DNA of 64,000 bases from Planctomycetota bacterium. Lineage in GTDB: Bacteria; Planctomycetota; Planctomycetia; Gemmatales; Gemmataceae. The stretch's first letter is position 1, and each line of letters opens with the position of its first letter. Where the stretch lies: the NCBI GenBank assembly GCA_016191165.1, contig JACPPF010000063.1, forward strand, positions 1 through 64,000. Direction: 5' to 3'. The notes below the pieces were generated by a model that made no database searches, was not told the origin of the DNA, and saw only the letters and a program-made list of their open reading frames with translations. The translations under genes and the position numbers were made by a program. This document shows, piece after piece, positions 7,771-17,289 of the stretch.

Positions 7771-10700
7771 TTACGGTTCGAGCGGCAGCCAGTCGATCAC
7801 GTCGAAACGGGCATGGGGCGAGGTGACGGGCGCGCCGACCGCGGCCTCGTACGCGGCGCGGCTCGGTTTGAGCACGGCGCCGAGGTCGGCGTAGGTCAGG
7901 CCGCCTTGTTCGCACAGAAACATCAGGTCCGATTGTCCCGGCACTCTCACCAGCCGAAGCTCCGGCAGCATTTCAACCATCGACTCGCTCAGGCCCTTGC
8001 CCGCCTTGCTGGCCGGGACCAGAAGAAACTCGTAGCGATCGCGGCCCTGCTTGTTGGCCCAGGGCGCCCTGGAACGAGCCAAATAGTCCTCGGCTTGCTC
8101 GCGTAGACTGGACTCATCTCCCTCGGCCATGAACGATTCGCCGGCCTCGACCTCCCCTTTGATGATCTGTGCGACATCCATGATGGGCAGATGCTGATTG
8201 AGGAATTGAGTGGCGCCTTCTAGCAGGGGCAAGGCCATTTGCCGGGTCAGGTCGCCGTTCATGCATGCGCCGTTCAGGCCACCCTGCGGTTCTAGAACTT
8301 TCTCGTGCAATTCGCGATCGAGTTGCAGCCATTGAGTGGATTGCAGGTCGAGCAGGAAAGTCAGTGCCGCCTGTTCGAGGTCGTCCTGGCCGCCAGGGAG
8401 GACGACGCGCGCCGTATCGGAATGGCGAATGTTCTCCCAGAACGATTCGGTGGACGGAGGCGGCGAGCGCCCCAGCGTGCGATCCCCCGCGATGGGGACG
8501 GTCCCATTGAGTTCTTCCTCGGCCTCATGCGCCGGCCGATCGAGGTTTTCTTGAAGATGCCGCAAGCGCTGCCTGCAGAAGCCCAGATCGCGCAGGCGAT
8601 CGGCCAGTTTTGCAACGAGTTGGTTATAGAATTGTTTGGCAGCGCCCGTGAGTTCTTCGTTCAGACGCAGGTGGGCGTACTGCGCGAGTTTATCGAGAAA
8701 GTTCCGCAGCTGTCGTGTTTTGGAACGTCCGGCGAAAAGTCGGAAGCCGCCGCTGCCCGTGACGCACTCCTTCATGGCCGTTTCGACGTGAACCCAGGCC
8801 TCCGCGGTTTTCGGGGCGTATTGATGCCAAAGGTGGTTTTGGGCGTCGGCGGCCTTCTTGAAATGTTTATGCACCATCTCCATGGCCATCTCGGCGCCAG
8901 CGACGCGCGAGCCGGGAAACGCCATCAGGTCGTAGATGTCCTTGGCGATACACAGTTCCCATTGATCGGCAGTCTTCTGGGCGACCTGGGCCAGCGCGCG
9001 GGCGAGACGAGTTTTGCGCCACTCGCTGTAATCTTGATCGTCGCTGCCGGCGCCCATCCAGTCGCGGAACCGGGTCATGGCCTGCTTGCACCAGTTGCCC
9101 GGGTCGTCCTGGGCGGTGGATTGCTGAATCTGGTCTTCGAGCTTGGCCAACATGCTGCTAAGGACCTCACCCGGCGTGGCCGCCACTTCGCCCGCGGCGC
9201 CAGCCTGGGCGGAAGCGTCGATGCGCCGTGCCAGGGCGTCGGGTGTCAAATCCGGATGTTGGGCGAAGCGATGAATTGTCGTTTCGATGGCCGACTGTAG
9301 CTCTTTCGAACTTTGCAGCGTATCCGTGGCAACCCATTGATCGATGAGCCGTTTGCAGGCGTGGCGGGCGGCAAGGTTGAGCATCAGTCCGCGCGGGAAC
9401 CAGACGGCGTAGGTGCCGAAGCTGCGGAGCGGGGCGGCCATCCTGCCCATCTCCGGGCCGGACTCGCCGACCTCGTCGTCGTGCCGAAGTTGCTCCAGGC
9501 GCAGGCCGAGGGGCGTGGTCAGTTCGTGGAACAAATAACTGCCCAGATGTGCCACGGCCTGATCAAGCGCATCGGGATTGCGATTTGCCAGGGGCAGAAG
9601 ATACACCGAGTGCACCGGCGCGCCGGGATCGACGATTCGCTGCCCCTCCGCGCCATATTCGGCGGCAAAAGGAATCGACGGATCGCTGAAGTGATTCAAT
9701 TCCGTCAGCGTGGCGTAAACGTTGGCAAGTTCGGTCTTCGGTGTCGCCGGATCCTGGGGCGCGCCGCACATCAGGTGCGCCACCACCTTGGCATCCGGAT
9801 GGCGCAGGTTCGCCAGCAAGCGTTTCAGCGCATAACCCAGATCAGGCAACATGCCGCTGGCGCCACCGCCGGCCGCGGCCAGGATGTAGATGCGCGGCGT
9901 ATTGTTGATGAGGGCCAGGCCCGTGTTCTCGACCGATTTGTAGATCGTGTCCGGATGGGAAATCTCCTGGATTTCACGGCGGAGCCGGGCGATCAGCCGT
10001 TGCTGATTGTCCGTGAATGCCAAGCGTCCCAGCGACCGGGAACCGTTCGTCTGCAGCGACCGCGGCATCGCGTAGAGCTTGTCGCGCGGCAGCCATTCCG
10101 CCAGCTGATCCAGGCTGCGGCGTCGGTAGTTAACCACCGGTTGCAACGGCAGGGGGTAGAAGTCGTTCCGGCTGAGCGCAACTTGTGACGTGCCGCCACA
10201 CGCGATTTGTCCGGCTTCCGGATCGGTGTCAAGGTACAGGAAGTGCAGCAGGGGCAGCTTGCTCAAATCGCCGAAGCGATCCAGGAATCGGCAGCGCAAT
10301 TCCATGATGGCCTTGCGCCCAAAGTTGCCCACGCCGATGATGAGTGTGGGCCGCAGCGAGCCGGAGTCGGGTTGCGCCACCGTCACGCCCAGATCGGAGA
10401 CGGCAACGGCCAGGCTGTCGTCATCCTCCGGCTCGGCAACGGCCAGGGCGGCGGCCTGCCGACTCATCGCCGGGGCCGCGGCTGGCGCGTCGTCCTGAAG
10501 GAAAATGTCCTCCATCGTATCGGCGAGAGTTTTCGATTTCTTGCCCAGTCCTGCCGCCCCAGTCAACGGACGAATATCCACGATCCGCGCTGACGACCGC
10601 GCCTTGTACAGTACCCTCATGAATTCCATACAGTTCGCATAGCGTTGCGCTGGATCCTTCGCCAGTGCCTTCAGTAGCACCGGTCGTTCGATCTCAGGCA

Positions 10701-11418
10701 AGGAGCGCAAATCCGGTTCGGCCTGCATGTGCATCTGCGCCATTTGCCGAATGTTCTTGGCCACGAACGGGCGATGGCCTGTCAGCAGTTCCTGGTAGAC
10801 GATTGCCAGGCTGTATTGATCGCTTTGCGGGGAAATCTTGCCCTGAAAGGTCTCCGGCGACGCATAAAGCGGCGTCACGCCGCCGAGGATGCCGGAGGCG
10901 TGGGTCTTGTCAAAGGCCTTGACGAGCCCGAAGTCGGCGACCTTGACGTGATCGCCAACAAGAAAGAGATTGCGAGGCTTCACGTCGAGGTGTTGCAGGT
11001 TGTGCTTCTCGTACATGAAGTCCAGCGCCTCGGCGGCGTCGCGCATGTAGCGCATCAAGTCGTCGCCGGGGATGCCGATCAGGCCAGCGTTTTGCGATTC
11101 TTGATATTTGTCGTGCAGGGTGCAGTCGGCGAACTCCATGACAATGATGAGTTCGCCGTTGATTTCAAGGGTTTGTTCGACCGAGCAGACAAAGGGGTGG
11201 CGTACTTCCTTGATTCGTTGTAGGGCTTTGTATTCCTGGTCGGCACGAATGCTGTCGTTGTCCACGGAATTGCGATTGCCGTAGACGAACTTGATGGCCT
11301 TGATCCAGCCACCGGGGGCTTCGCATTTCCAGACCTCGCCGAAGCCGCCTGAACCCAGAGGTGAGAGGAGGCGATACCCAGGAATCGGCTCCGAGTTCGC
11401 CTCACGTATCCAAGTCAT
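7771..11418 (-). CDS. serine/threonine kinase fused to a tubulin-like domain
   Basis: 1215 residues. Residues 14-275 are a Hanks-type kinase: GSGGFGEV loop, ATP lysine Lys43 (AIKF), catalytic HLDVKPRN (Asp145) and DFG (Asp162). After a low-complexity linker, residues about 355-1000 match the Tubulin_2 (tubulin-like) family: TLIIGVGNFG, then FLYLDTDPE, and the phosphate-loop-like AAAGGGASGMLP at 514-525. The remainder is helical and unassigned. I take ATG 11418 because the kinase domain begins right after; the longer frame to 11655 reads a palindrome-derived peptide (SPERKRR) and is not expected to be translated. No transmembrane segment is obvious, so it is probably cytoplasmic. Planctomycetes lack FtsZ, which makes a kinase-coupled tubulin relative notable. 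Confidence 0.85.
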   Translation of the reverse strand: MTWIREANSEPIPGYRLLSPLGSGGFGEVWKCEAPGGWIKAIKFVYGNRNSVDNDSIRADQEYKALQRIKEVRHPFVCSVEQTLEINGELIIVMEFADCTLHDKYQESQNAGLIGIPGDDLMRYMRDAAEALDFMYEKHNLQHLDVKPRNLFLVGDHVKVADFGLVKAFDKTHASGILGGVTPLYASPETFQGKISPQSDQYSLAIVYQELLTGHRPFVAKNIRQMAQMHMQAEPDLRSLPEIERPVLLKALAKDPAQRYANCMEFMRVLYKARSSARIVDIRPLTGAAGLGKKSKTLADTMEDIFLQDDAPAAAPAMSRQAAALAVAEPEDDDSLAVAVSDLGVTVAQPDSGSLRPTLIIGVGNFGRKAIMELRCRFLDRFGDLSKLPLLHFLYLDTDPEAGQIACGGTSQVALSRNDFYPLPLQPVVNYRRRSLDQLAEWLPRDKLYAMPRSLQTNGSRSLGRLAFTDNQQRLIARLRREIQEISHPDTIYKSVENTGLALINNTPRIYILAAAGGGASGMLPDLGYALKRLLANLRHPDAKVVAHLMCGAPQDPATPKTELANVYATLTELNHFSDPSIPFAAEYGAEGQRIVDPGAPVHSVYLLPLANRNPDALDQAVAHLGSYLFHELTTPLGLRLEQLRHDDEVGESGPEMGRMAAPLRSFGTYAVWFPRGLMLNLAARHACKRLIDQWVATDTLQSSKELQSAIETTIHRFAQHPDLTPDALARRIDASAQAGAAGEVAATPGEVLSSMLAKLEDQIQQSTAQDDPGNWCKQAMTRFRDWMGAGSDDQDYSEWRKTRLARALAQVAQKTADQWELCIAKDIYDLMAFPGSRVAGAEMAMEMVHKHFKKAADAQNHLWHQYAPKTAEAWVHVETAMKECVTGSGGFRLFAGRSKTRQLRNFLDKLAQYAHLRLNEELTGAAKQFYNQLVAKLADRLRDLGFCRQRLRHLQENLDRPAHEAEEELNGTVPIAGDRTLGRSPPPSTESFWENIRHSDTARVVLPGGQDDLEQAALTFLLDLQSTQWLQLDRELHEKVLEPQGGLNGACMNGDLTRQMALPLLEGATQFLNQHLPIMDVAQIIKGEVEAGESFMAEGDESSLREQAEDYLARSRAPWANKQGRDRYEFLLVPASKAGKGLSESMVEMLPELRLVRVPGQSDLMFLCEQGGLTYADLGAVLKPSRAAYEAAVGAPVTSPHARFDVIDWLPLEP

Positions 11419-11721
11419 GTCGCACCCAAATGTTGTGCCGCCGACCTTGCCCGCTAAAAACGACAGTTCGCAAGATTCCACGCAAGCGTAGGTCGAAAGT
11501 TGGCATTTGTCCAATAATGGACCACAGAACGAAAAAGTTGAACCCCTGCGATGTGGACAAGTGTATCTGTGCAAAGGCATGCCGCGTCGCTTGCGCTCCG
11601 GGCTGGTCACGATGACGCGACGGGGCCGCCGATCATCCATGGTGCGACCCTGCAAATTGTCATTGTCGGAATAATCCCCATTGTCCGGCGCCTTTTACGG
11701 GCCTAGTGCCATCCTTTCCCG
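11419..11721. other. divergent intergenic region
   Basis: Lies between the kinase gene (minus) and the spermidine-synthase-like gene (plus). Its recognisable contents are half of a palindromic repeat (11585-11612) and, further right, the promoter at 11722-11750. An open minus frame extends through it from the kinase gene but is judged non-coding because part of it is the repeat. No separate gene is supported. Confidence 0.4.
11585..11612. repeat. half copy of the GCGCAAGCGACGG palindrome family
   Basis: CGTCGCTTGCGCTCCGGGCT followed by GGTCAC matches the right arm of the perfect palindromes at 2845-2898 and 41350-41415. The left arm is absent, so this is a truncated or decayed copy. Confidence 0.7.
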
Positions 11722-11750
11722 TTGACAGCAAATTACGCATCTTCTAACAT
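11722..11750 (+). promoter_or_regulatory. sigma70-type promoter of the membrane cluster
   Basis: A consensus -35 TTGACA (11722-11727) and TAACAT (11745-11750) as -10 are 17 bases apart. Transcription would start near 11757 and give a leader of about 78 bases before the ATG at 11835. This is one of the best promoter matches in the window. Confidence 0.55.
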
Positions 11751-11834
11751 GGCGACATTCCTCCCGTGCTTCCCAGTTTACGAACGGGCTTGGGAGAGTT
11801 TTTTTCATTCTGCCTGTCTCCAGCTCGGGAGTGA

Positions 11835-14729
11835 ATGCACGGCGCCATGATACAAAACACCGATCAACCGTCCGAAAATCGTGCGCCTACCCCACGTCTT
11901 TTGCCGATTCTGGTGGTCCTTTTTGTGGGCAGCGGTTGTTCCGCGCTGATCTACGAAATCGTTTGGCTTCAGATGTTGCAGCTAGTGATTGGCTCAACGG
12001 CGGTGTCCATGGGCGTTTTGCTGGGCACGTTCATGGGGGGAATGTGCCTTGGGAGCCTTGCCCTTCCGTGGCTTGTGTCGGCGCGGTCGCACCCGCTGCG
12101 CGTTTATTCGTTAATCGAGTTTGGGATCGGCATTTTGGGTCTGGTGCTATTGTTTGCCATGCCGGTGGCGTCGCAAATTTATATCGGCAGTGGCTCCCAC
12201 GGCGCGTCGGGGATTCTGCTGCGAGGACTGTTGGGCGCACTTTGTCTGCTTCCACCCACGTTTTTAATGGGCGCAACCCTGCCAGCGATTGCTCGCTGGC
12301 TTCAGGCAACACCGCAGGGGGTATCCTGGCTTGGGTTTTTCTATGCCGGAAACATCGCCGGGGCGGTGTTCGGTTGTTTGCTCGCTGGATTCTACCTACT
12401 GCGCGTCCATGACATGGCCGTGGCGACCTACGTCGCAGTGGGTATCAATTTGATCGTTGCGGGAGTGGGGTTCTGGCTGGCTGCCCTGGTGCCGTACGCC
12501 AAACCGGTGGCAGAAACGGCCGCGGCGCCAGCGCAACCAGCGGGGCTTGCCCCGTCGGACGAGGCGACATCGGCGTCGCCGCCTGAGTTGCCGTCATCTT
12601 TGTCGCGGGAGGAAGTTTCAGCCGCGGCCGCGCAGCCGGTCGCTGCCGCCGTGTCGAACGAGGCGATTTACGTCGCCATTGCGCTTTCCGGTGCGACGGC
12701 TCTCGGCGCGGAAGTGGTGTGGACTCGCCTACTCTCGCTAATGCTTGGCACGACGGTTTACACCTTTGCCATCATCCTCGCCGTGTTTCTGATCGGTTTG
12801 GGGATCGGCAGTAGTGTCGGTGCGCGCCTGGCGCGGCAATCCGCTCGACCGCGGCTGGCTCTCGGGGTGTGCCAGTTGATGCTAACCGCGGCGATAGCGT
12901 GGGCCGCGTTCAGCCTGGCGCATTCGCTCCCCTACTGGCCAATTGACTCTTCTCTCGTGACAAGCCCCTGGGACGTGTTTCCGCTCGACCTGATGCGCTG
13001 CCTGTGGGTCACGCTGCCGGCAACCATTCTTTGGGGTGCGAGTTTCCCGCTGGCGCTGGCGGCGGTAGCCAGCCGGGATCAGGATACGGGCCGACTTGTC
13101 GGCCGAGTCTACGCCGCCAACACGGTCGGAGCCATTGTCGGCGCGGTCGGAACCAGTGTGTTCCTGATTGGCGAGATCGGCACCCAGCATTCGCAACGGT
13201 TAATGATCGCGCTGTCCACCCTGGCCGCGTTGGTGGCGCTGGCGCCCATGTTATGGCGGTCGGAGGCCATTCGCTTCCCTGCCCTGCTTGCCCGCCGAAG
13301 TCTCCTGGTTGCTTCGATGGCCCTTGCGGTTTTCATGGTTTGGAGCGTCGATCCGGTGCCGCCGCGGCTCATCGCCTTTGGCGGGGTGACGTTCAACGGC
13401 ATGCTCGTCGATTCCAATATCCTGTACGTGGGAGAGGGCACCAATTCCTCGGTCGCCGTCCTCGAGTCAACCGAGGGCGCGCGCATGTTTCATGTCAGCG
13501 GCAGGCCGGAGGCTGGCAACGACCTGGTGAACATGCGCAACCAGCGGATGCTCGGCCACTTCCCGGCGCTGCTCCATGCGAAACCGAAGAGCGTCCTGAT
13601 CGTGGGCTGTGGGGCCGGCGTGACGGCGGGCTCGTTCGTGGTACACCCGGACATCGAGCGGATTGTCATTTGTGAGATCGAACCCCTGGTACCCCAGGCC
13701 GTCGCACCGTTCTTCAAGAACGAAAATTATGACGTCGTCAACGATCCGCGCGTGGAAATCATTTACGATGACGCCCGGCATTTCATCCTTACCACGCGGG
13801 AGAAATTCGACGTCATCACAACCGATCCAATTCATCCCTGGGTGAAGGGTTCAGCCGCTCTGTACACCCAAGAATACTATGAACTGCTCAAGCGACGCCT
13901 GAATCCAGGCGGAGTCGTGGCGCAGTGGGTGCCCATCGGCAATTGCAGCCAAAACACCGTCAAGAGCCAAATGGCGACGTTCTTCAAGGCGTTCCCGGAG
14001 GGCCTGGTCTGGTTCAACGACCACGACGAAATCGTGGTCGACGTTGTCGTCACGGGTCAAGTCGGGCCAGCACGCATCGATCTGGATGGATTGAAACGTC
14101 GGCTCCTACGCGAAGACCACGCGGAAGTTGCGGATTCCCTCGCGGACGTCGGCCTCGATTCGGCAACCGACATCCTGGCCACTTACGGTGGGCGGGCGCC
14201 GGAACTGGCGCCTTGGCTGGCCGACGCCGAAATCAATCGCGACCGCAACCTGCGTTTGCAATACCTGGCCGGGCTGGGGCAGGGTTCGGTTGAGAGCCTG
14301 CATTTTCGCGACGATCTGATCGCCATACGGACGTTTCCTGACGACCTTTTCGTCGGCACAGACCAGGAGCGACTCACCTTGAAGGAGGCCATCGAGGAGG
14401 TCACGGGACTGACTCAGGATGAGAAAGACGTGTTTGAGATCACCCTGGCGGAGATCGACCAATTCGGCGAGGATCGGCATGCGAAAGCGCTCGCGGAGGA
14501 GGTTCAGGACATTTACTTAAACGGAAACAACAAGGAGAAGATAGCCTGGCTGCGCCAGTACGCCTTGCCTGCCATCACAAGGGAGGAGCAAGATACGTTC
14601 GACGCATTCGTCAAAGAACTAACCACCAAAAAGGAACAGGATGACGCGCGGCAGGCGTGGGAGGAAACGAGCATCGCCGGAAAGCGTTATTACTTGGTGT
14701 ATTTGGCTTCCGACTGGGCTCCGACCTAG
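11835..14729 (+). CDS. membrane-fused spermidine synthase-like protein
   Basis: 964 residues. The first about 550 residues are membrane-embedded and internally duplicated: SALIYEIVWLQMLQLVIG near the start recurs as TALGAEVVWTRLLSLMLG after an Ala/Pro/Glu-rich linker (about 215-270). Residues about 585-745 form a class I methyltransferase-like domain of spermidine-synthase type: VLIVGCGAGVTAG, CEIEPLV, DDARHFI and TTDPIHPWVKGSAALYTQEY. A C-terminal helical extension of about 220 residues has no recognised domain. Similar fusions are widespread and rarely tested; real aminopropyl transfer is not proven. It heads a four-gene same-strand run with HTTM proteins. ATG 11847 is a possible alternative start. 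Confidence 0.75.
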   Translation: MHGAMIQNTDQPSENRAPTPRLLPILVVLFVGSGCSALIYEIVWLQMLQLVIGSTAVSMGVLLGTFMGGMCLGSLALPWLVSARSHPLRVYSLIEFGIGILGLVLLFAMPVASQIYIGSGSHGASGILLRGLLGALCLLPPTFLMGATLPAIARWLQATPQGVSWLGFFYAGNIAGAVFGCLLAGFYLLRVHDMAVATYVAVGINLIVAGVGFWLAALVPYAKPVAETAAAPAQPAGLAPSDEATSASPPELPSSLSREEVSAAAAQPVAAAVSNEAIYVAIALSGATALGAEVVWTRLLSLMLGTTVYTFAIILAVFLIGLGIGSSVGARLARQSARPRLALGVCQLMLTAAIAWAAFSLAHSLPYWPIDSSLVTSPWDVFPLDLMRCLWVTLPATILWGASFPLALAAVASRDQDTGRLVGRVYAANTVGAIVGAVGTSVFLIGEIGTQHSQRLMIALSTLAALVALAPMLWRSEAIRFPALLARRSLLVASMALAVFMVWSVDPVPPRLIAFGGVTFNGMLVDSNILYVGEGTNSSVAVLESTEGARMFHVSGRPEAGNDLVNMRNQRMLGHFPALLHAKPKSVLIVGCGAGVTAGSFVVHPDIERIVICEIEPLVPQAVAPFFKNENYDVVNDPRVEIIYDDARHFILTTREKFDVITTDPIHPWVKGSAALYTQEYYELLKRRLNPGGVVAQWVPIGNCSQNTVKSQMATFFKAFPEGLVWFNDHDEIVVDVVVTGQVGPARIDLDGLKRRLLREDHAEVADSLADVGLDSATDILATYGGRAPELAPWLADAEINRDRNLRLQYLAGLGQGSVESLHFRDDLIAIRTFPDDLFVGTDQERLTLKEAIEEVTGLTQDEKDVFEITLAEIDQFGEDRHAKALAEEVQDIYLNGNNKEKIAWLRQYALPAITREEQDTFDAFVKELTTKKEQDDARQAWEETSIAGKRYYLVYLASDWAPT

Positions 14730-14887
14730 GGCGCCCATTCCGATGGACGGCGATACGCCAGCCCGCGCGAAGGGTCTTTGCCTCGCTTTGCGCTGGCGCC
14801 GTTCCGCACACAATCTAAAAAGGACCCAGGAGGAATCGTCCTATCATTCCACGTTGCGGGAGCCACGCTCCCGGGGGAGCCATGCCG

Positions 14888-16045
14888 ATGACGACCGAAC
14901 CCGCGATGCCGGATGCTGACCGAACTGCCGCATGGGATCGGCCGTGGCTGTTCCTGCTCGCCGGACTGGCGACGACCGCGATCGCGGCCGCGTGGAACCT
15001 GTTTAGCGTGAGCGAGCGCGGGATTGGAATCTGGCTCTTGCTATCCCTCGGCTTGCTGGCCGGCGCCTGGGCGCTGACGGTCCGTTGGCCTACCCCCCAG
15101 CTGATGTTGACGGCAGCCTTGCTGCCCCTGGTGGGCGCACAGGCCGTGGAACCTTCGTGGGACTCCGTGAGGTTGGTCTTCTACGTCGGCGTGGTTGTCG
15201 CCATTCTCGGCGCCGGACTGTTGGCCTTATCCCCTTCATCGCAGCGGTTGGTTTTGAGCTTGCTGGTTACGCTCCATTTTGGCGGCATCATCGCCGTCAC
15301 TTTTACTCATCCGCCTGCCGATGCGGAGCCTTCCTGGATAGCAAGCCAGCTGGAAGCTCGTTTTTATCGGCCCTATCTGGAATTCGTGTACATGACCTGC
15401 ACTTATCGCTTTTATTCGCCGGAGGCGCCGCCCGAAACGCTCCTCTGGGCCCAGTTGACCTATGCCGATGGCGAGCGCCGGTGGATCAAGCTGCCCGATC
15501 CCGATAGTCGCGGTAGCCTCATCGACGTGCGCATGCTGCAAATCGCCCCCATGGTGCGAATCGATCCAGGCGCGGAGGTGACCGAGGAGTTGCTCGCCTC
15601 GCGCCGCCGGGCGGGAAAGAAATTCGATCCACCGATGCCCGAGCCCGGTGACGATTTGACCCAGGAGTATCAGCCGCTCACGCCGGATGGGAAGGTGTTG
15701 CTCGCATCGATTGTCCGCCACCTGGCGCACGCCAATCCTCATCCCAGCGATCCCGCGCAGGCGATCACGGGCATCAAAGTCTACGCGGTGGTGCACCGGC
15801 TCCTGACGCAGCAGGAGTTTGCCGCGGGGTTCGAGGCAGACGACCCGACAACCTACCTGGCGTATTACCAGGGCGACTTCCTGCCCGATGGTGAGTTGAA
15901 GCCGTCGTCCGCGGAGGTGATACGCCTTCCAGGTCGCAAGGTGGAAGTGCGCCCAGACCCGTTGTTGTACTGGCTCATCCCGGCTGTTTATCAGGAAGAT
16001 GGGTCGGTCACGGATTACGTCCAGCTCCACGCGGCCAAAGACTGA
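14888..16045 (+). CDS. membrane protein with soluble C-terminal domain, HTTM-associated
   Basis: 385 residues. Residues 10-150 contain about five hydrophobic helices; the remaining 230 residues are soluble, beginning LEFVYMTCTYRFYSPEAPPE and including WAQLTYADGERRWIKLPD. The soluble part resembles in style the C-terminal extension of the second HTTM protein two genes downstream, so this gene may supply in trans what that one carries in cis (inference). No catalytic motif is recognised. ATG 14888 is preferred to 14882: GGGGGAG ends eight bases before it but only two before the other. A small stem-loop (CGGGAGC/GCTCCCG, 14857-14873) lies right before the ribosome site and could mask it. Confidence 0.65.
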   Translation: MTTEPAMPDADRTAAWDRPWLFLLAGLATTAIAAAWNLFSVSERGIGIWLLLSLGLLAGAWALTVRWPTPQLMLTAALLPLVGAQAVEPSWDSVRLVFYVGVVVAILGAGLLALSPSSQRLVLSLLVTLHFGGIIAVTFTHPPADAEPSWIASQLEARFYRPYLEFVYMTCTYRFYSPEAPPETLLWAQLTYADGERRWIKLPDPDSRGSLIDVRMLQIAPMVRIDPGAEVTEELLASRRRAGKKFDPPMPEPGDDLTQEYQPLTPDGKVLLASIVRHLAHANPHPSDPAQAITGIKVYAVVHRLLTQQEFAAGFEADDPTTYLAYYQGDFLPDGELKPSSAEVIRLPGRKVEVRPDPLLYWLIPAVYQEDGSVTDYVQLHAAKD

Positions 16046-16098
16046 ATGATCCTGCGCACCTGGTTTGACGATCGGGGCAACATCTTTGTTGAGGGAAT

Positions 16099-17289
16099 AT
16101 GTCAACGACACCGTCCACTCCCGCGCCAGGTTCTCAGGGTATTGCCGACCGTGTCATGGCCGGCTGGTCCCTTTTCTGGTTTACACCGGCCGATGCCAGC
16201 CTTCTGGGCGTGATTCGAATCTGCATTGGCCTATTGGTCCTTTACGTCCACCTTGTTTACAGTCTGGACGTCCAGGCCTACTTTGGCGAGCACGCCTGGA
16301 TTGATTTGCCAATCGTCAACGCGCAACGACTCGAAGAGGAGCAGCCGGCGCCCACCCTGGACTGGTGGGAACCGGAGTATGATGAAGAAAACGAATTCGC
16401 GCCCCCGCCGACGGTTCGCAAGGGACATGCCGTGTGGTCGCTGTGGTTTCACGTCACCGACCCGGCCGCAATCGAGCGAATTTATCTGGTCATGCTGGGG
16501 GTCATGGTGTTGTTCACTTTGGGTTTGTGGACACGCGTCACGGCCGTCCTGACCTGGCTGGCGTTTCTCAGTTGTGTTCATCGCGTGCCCCAGTTGGTGT
16601 ACGGGATGGATATTGTGATTGGTATCGTGCTTTTCTATCTCATGCTCGGGCCGTGCGGCGCCGCCCTCTCATTGGATCGGTTGCTGGCGAATCTTCGCGC
16701 ACGCCGGAGTAATCCCACGGTCGAGATTCGCGCGGTTCATTCCGCGGGAGCCAATTTTTGTCTGCGTTTGATGCAAGTTCATCTGGCGTTCATCTATTTG
16801 ATCTCCGGCCTTTGCAAACTCCAGGGGCCGGCGTGGTGGAATGGCACGGCAGTGTGGAACACGATCATCAACTACGAACTTTCACTGGTGCGATATCCCT
16901 GGTATGCCGACGCGCTCCGCTCACTCATCCAGAATCGCTGGGTGGGTGAACTGCTGGTGACCGCCGGCACGGTTTACGCACTGGTCGTGGAGATCGGCTT
17001 CCCGTTCCTGGTCTGGCATGGCAAGCTGCGTTGGCTCATGATCGCGGCCGCCATGGTAATGCACCTGGGCATAGCCGTTTTCATGGGCCTGTTGCCGTTC
17101 AGCCTCAGCATGATGATCCTGGTTCTCTGCTTCATTCCGCCGGAGCAGGTAGGTCCCATCGGGAGCTGGCTGGTACGAGCGATCCGCGAAAATGCGCCGT
17201 GGTCGAGGAGCGGACATGCCGCTTCGACGAACGTCGTGGAGCCAGTCTCGGCCGTTGGCGGCGCGGATCAAAAGGACTCGGTTCGTTGA
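16099..17289 (+). CDS. HTTM domain (vitamin K-dependent carboxylase-like) membrane protein
   Basis: 396 residues. The N-terminal FTPADASLLGVIRICIGLLV is the typical opening of HTTM proteins, followed by about eight membrane segments and RLMQVHLAFIYLISGLCKL, the family's H-x-x-x-Y-x-x-x-G-x-x-K-L signature, then WWNGTAVW. HTTM is the horizontally transferred transmembrane domain related to the membrane part of vitamin K-dependent gamma-carboxylase. Bacterial members are mostly of unknown function. The stop codon overlaps the next gene's ATG (TGATG at 17287-17291), which points to translational coupling with the second HTTM protein. Confidence 0.8.
   Translation: MSTTPSTPAPGSQGIADRVMAGWSLFWFTPADASLLGVIRICIGLLVLYVHLVYSLDVQAYFGEHAWIDLPIVNAQRLEEEQPAPTLDWWEPEYDEENEFAPPPTVRKGHAVWSLWFHVTDPAAIERIYLVMLGVMVLFTLGLWTRVTAVLTWLAFLSCVHRVPQLVYGMDIVIGIVLFYLMLGPCGAALSLDRLLANLRARRSNPTVEIRAVHSAGANFCLRLMQVHLAFIYLISGLCKLQGPAWWNGTAVWNTIINYELSLVRYPWYADALRSLIQNRWVGELLVTAGTVYALVVEIGFPFLVWHGKLRWLMIAAAMVMHLGIAVFMGLLPFSLSMMILVLCFIPPEQVGPIGSWLVRAIRENAPWSRSGHAASTNVVEPVSAVGGADQKDSVR

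Noticed and set aside
8305-9300. Plus-strand frames opposite the kinase-tubulin gene (also 9313-10188, 10729-11223)
   Set aside because: Antisense shadows of a strongly supported gene with recognised motifs.
11419-11655. Longer N-terminus of the kinase-tubulin protein
   Set aside because: Includes a repeat-derived peptide (SPERKRR) and no ribosome site; ATG 11418 places the kinase domain at a normal position.
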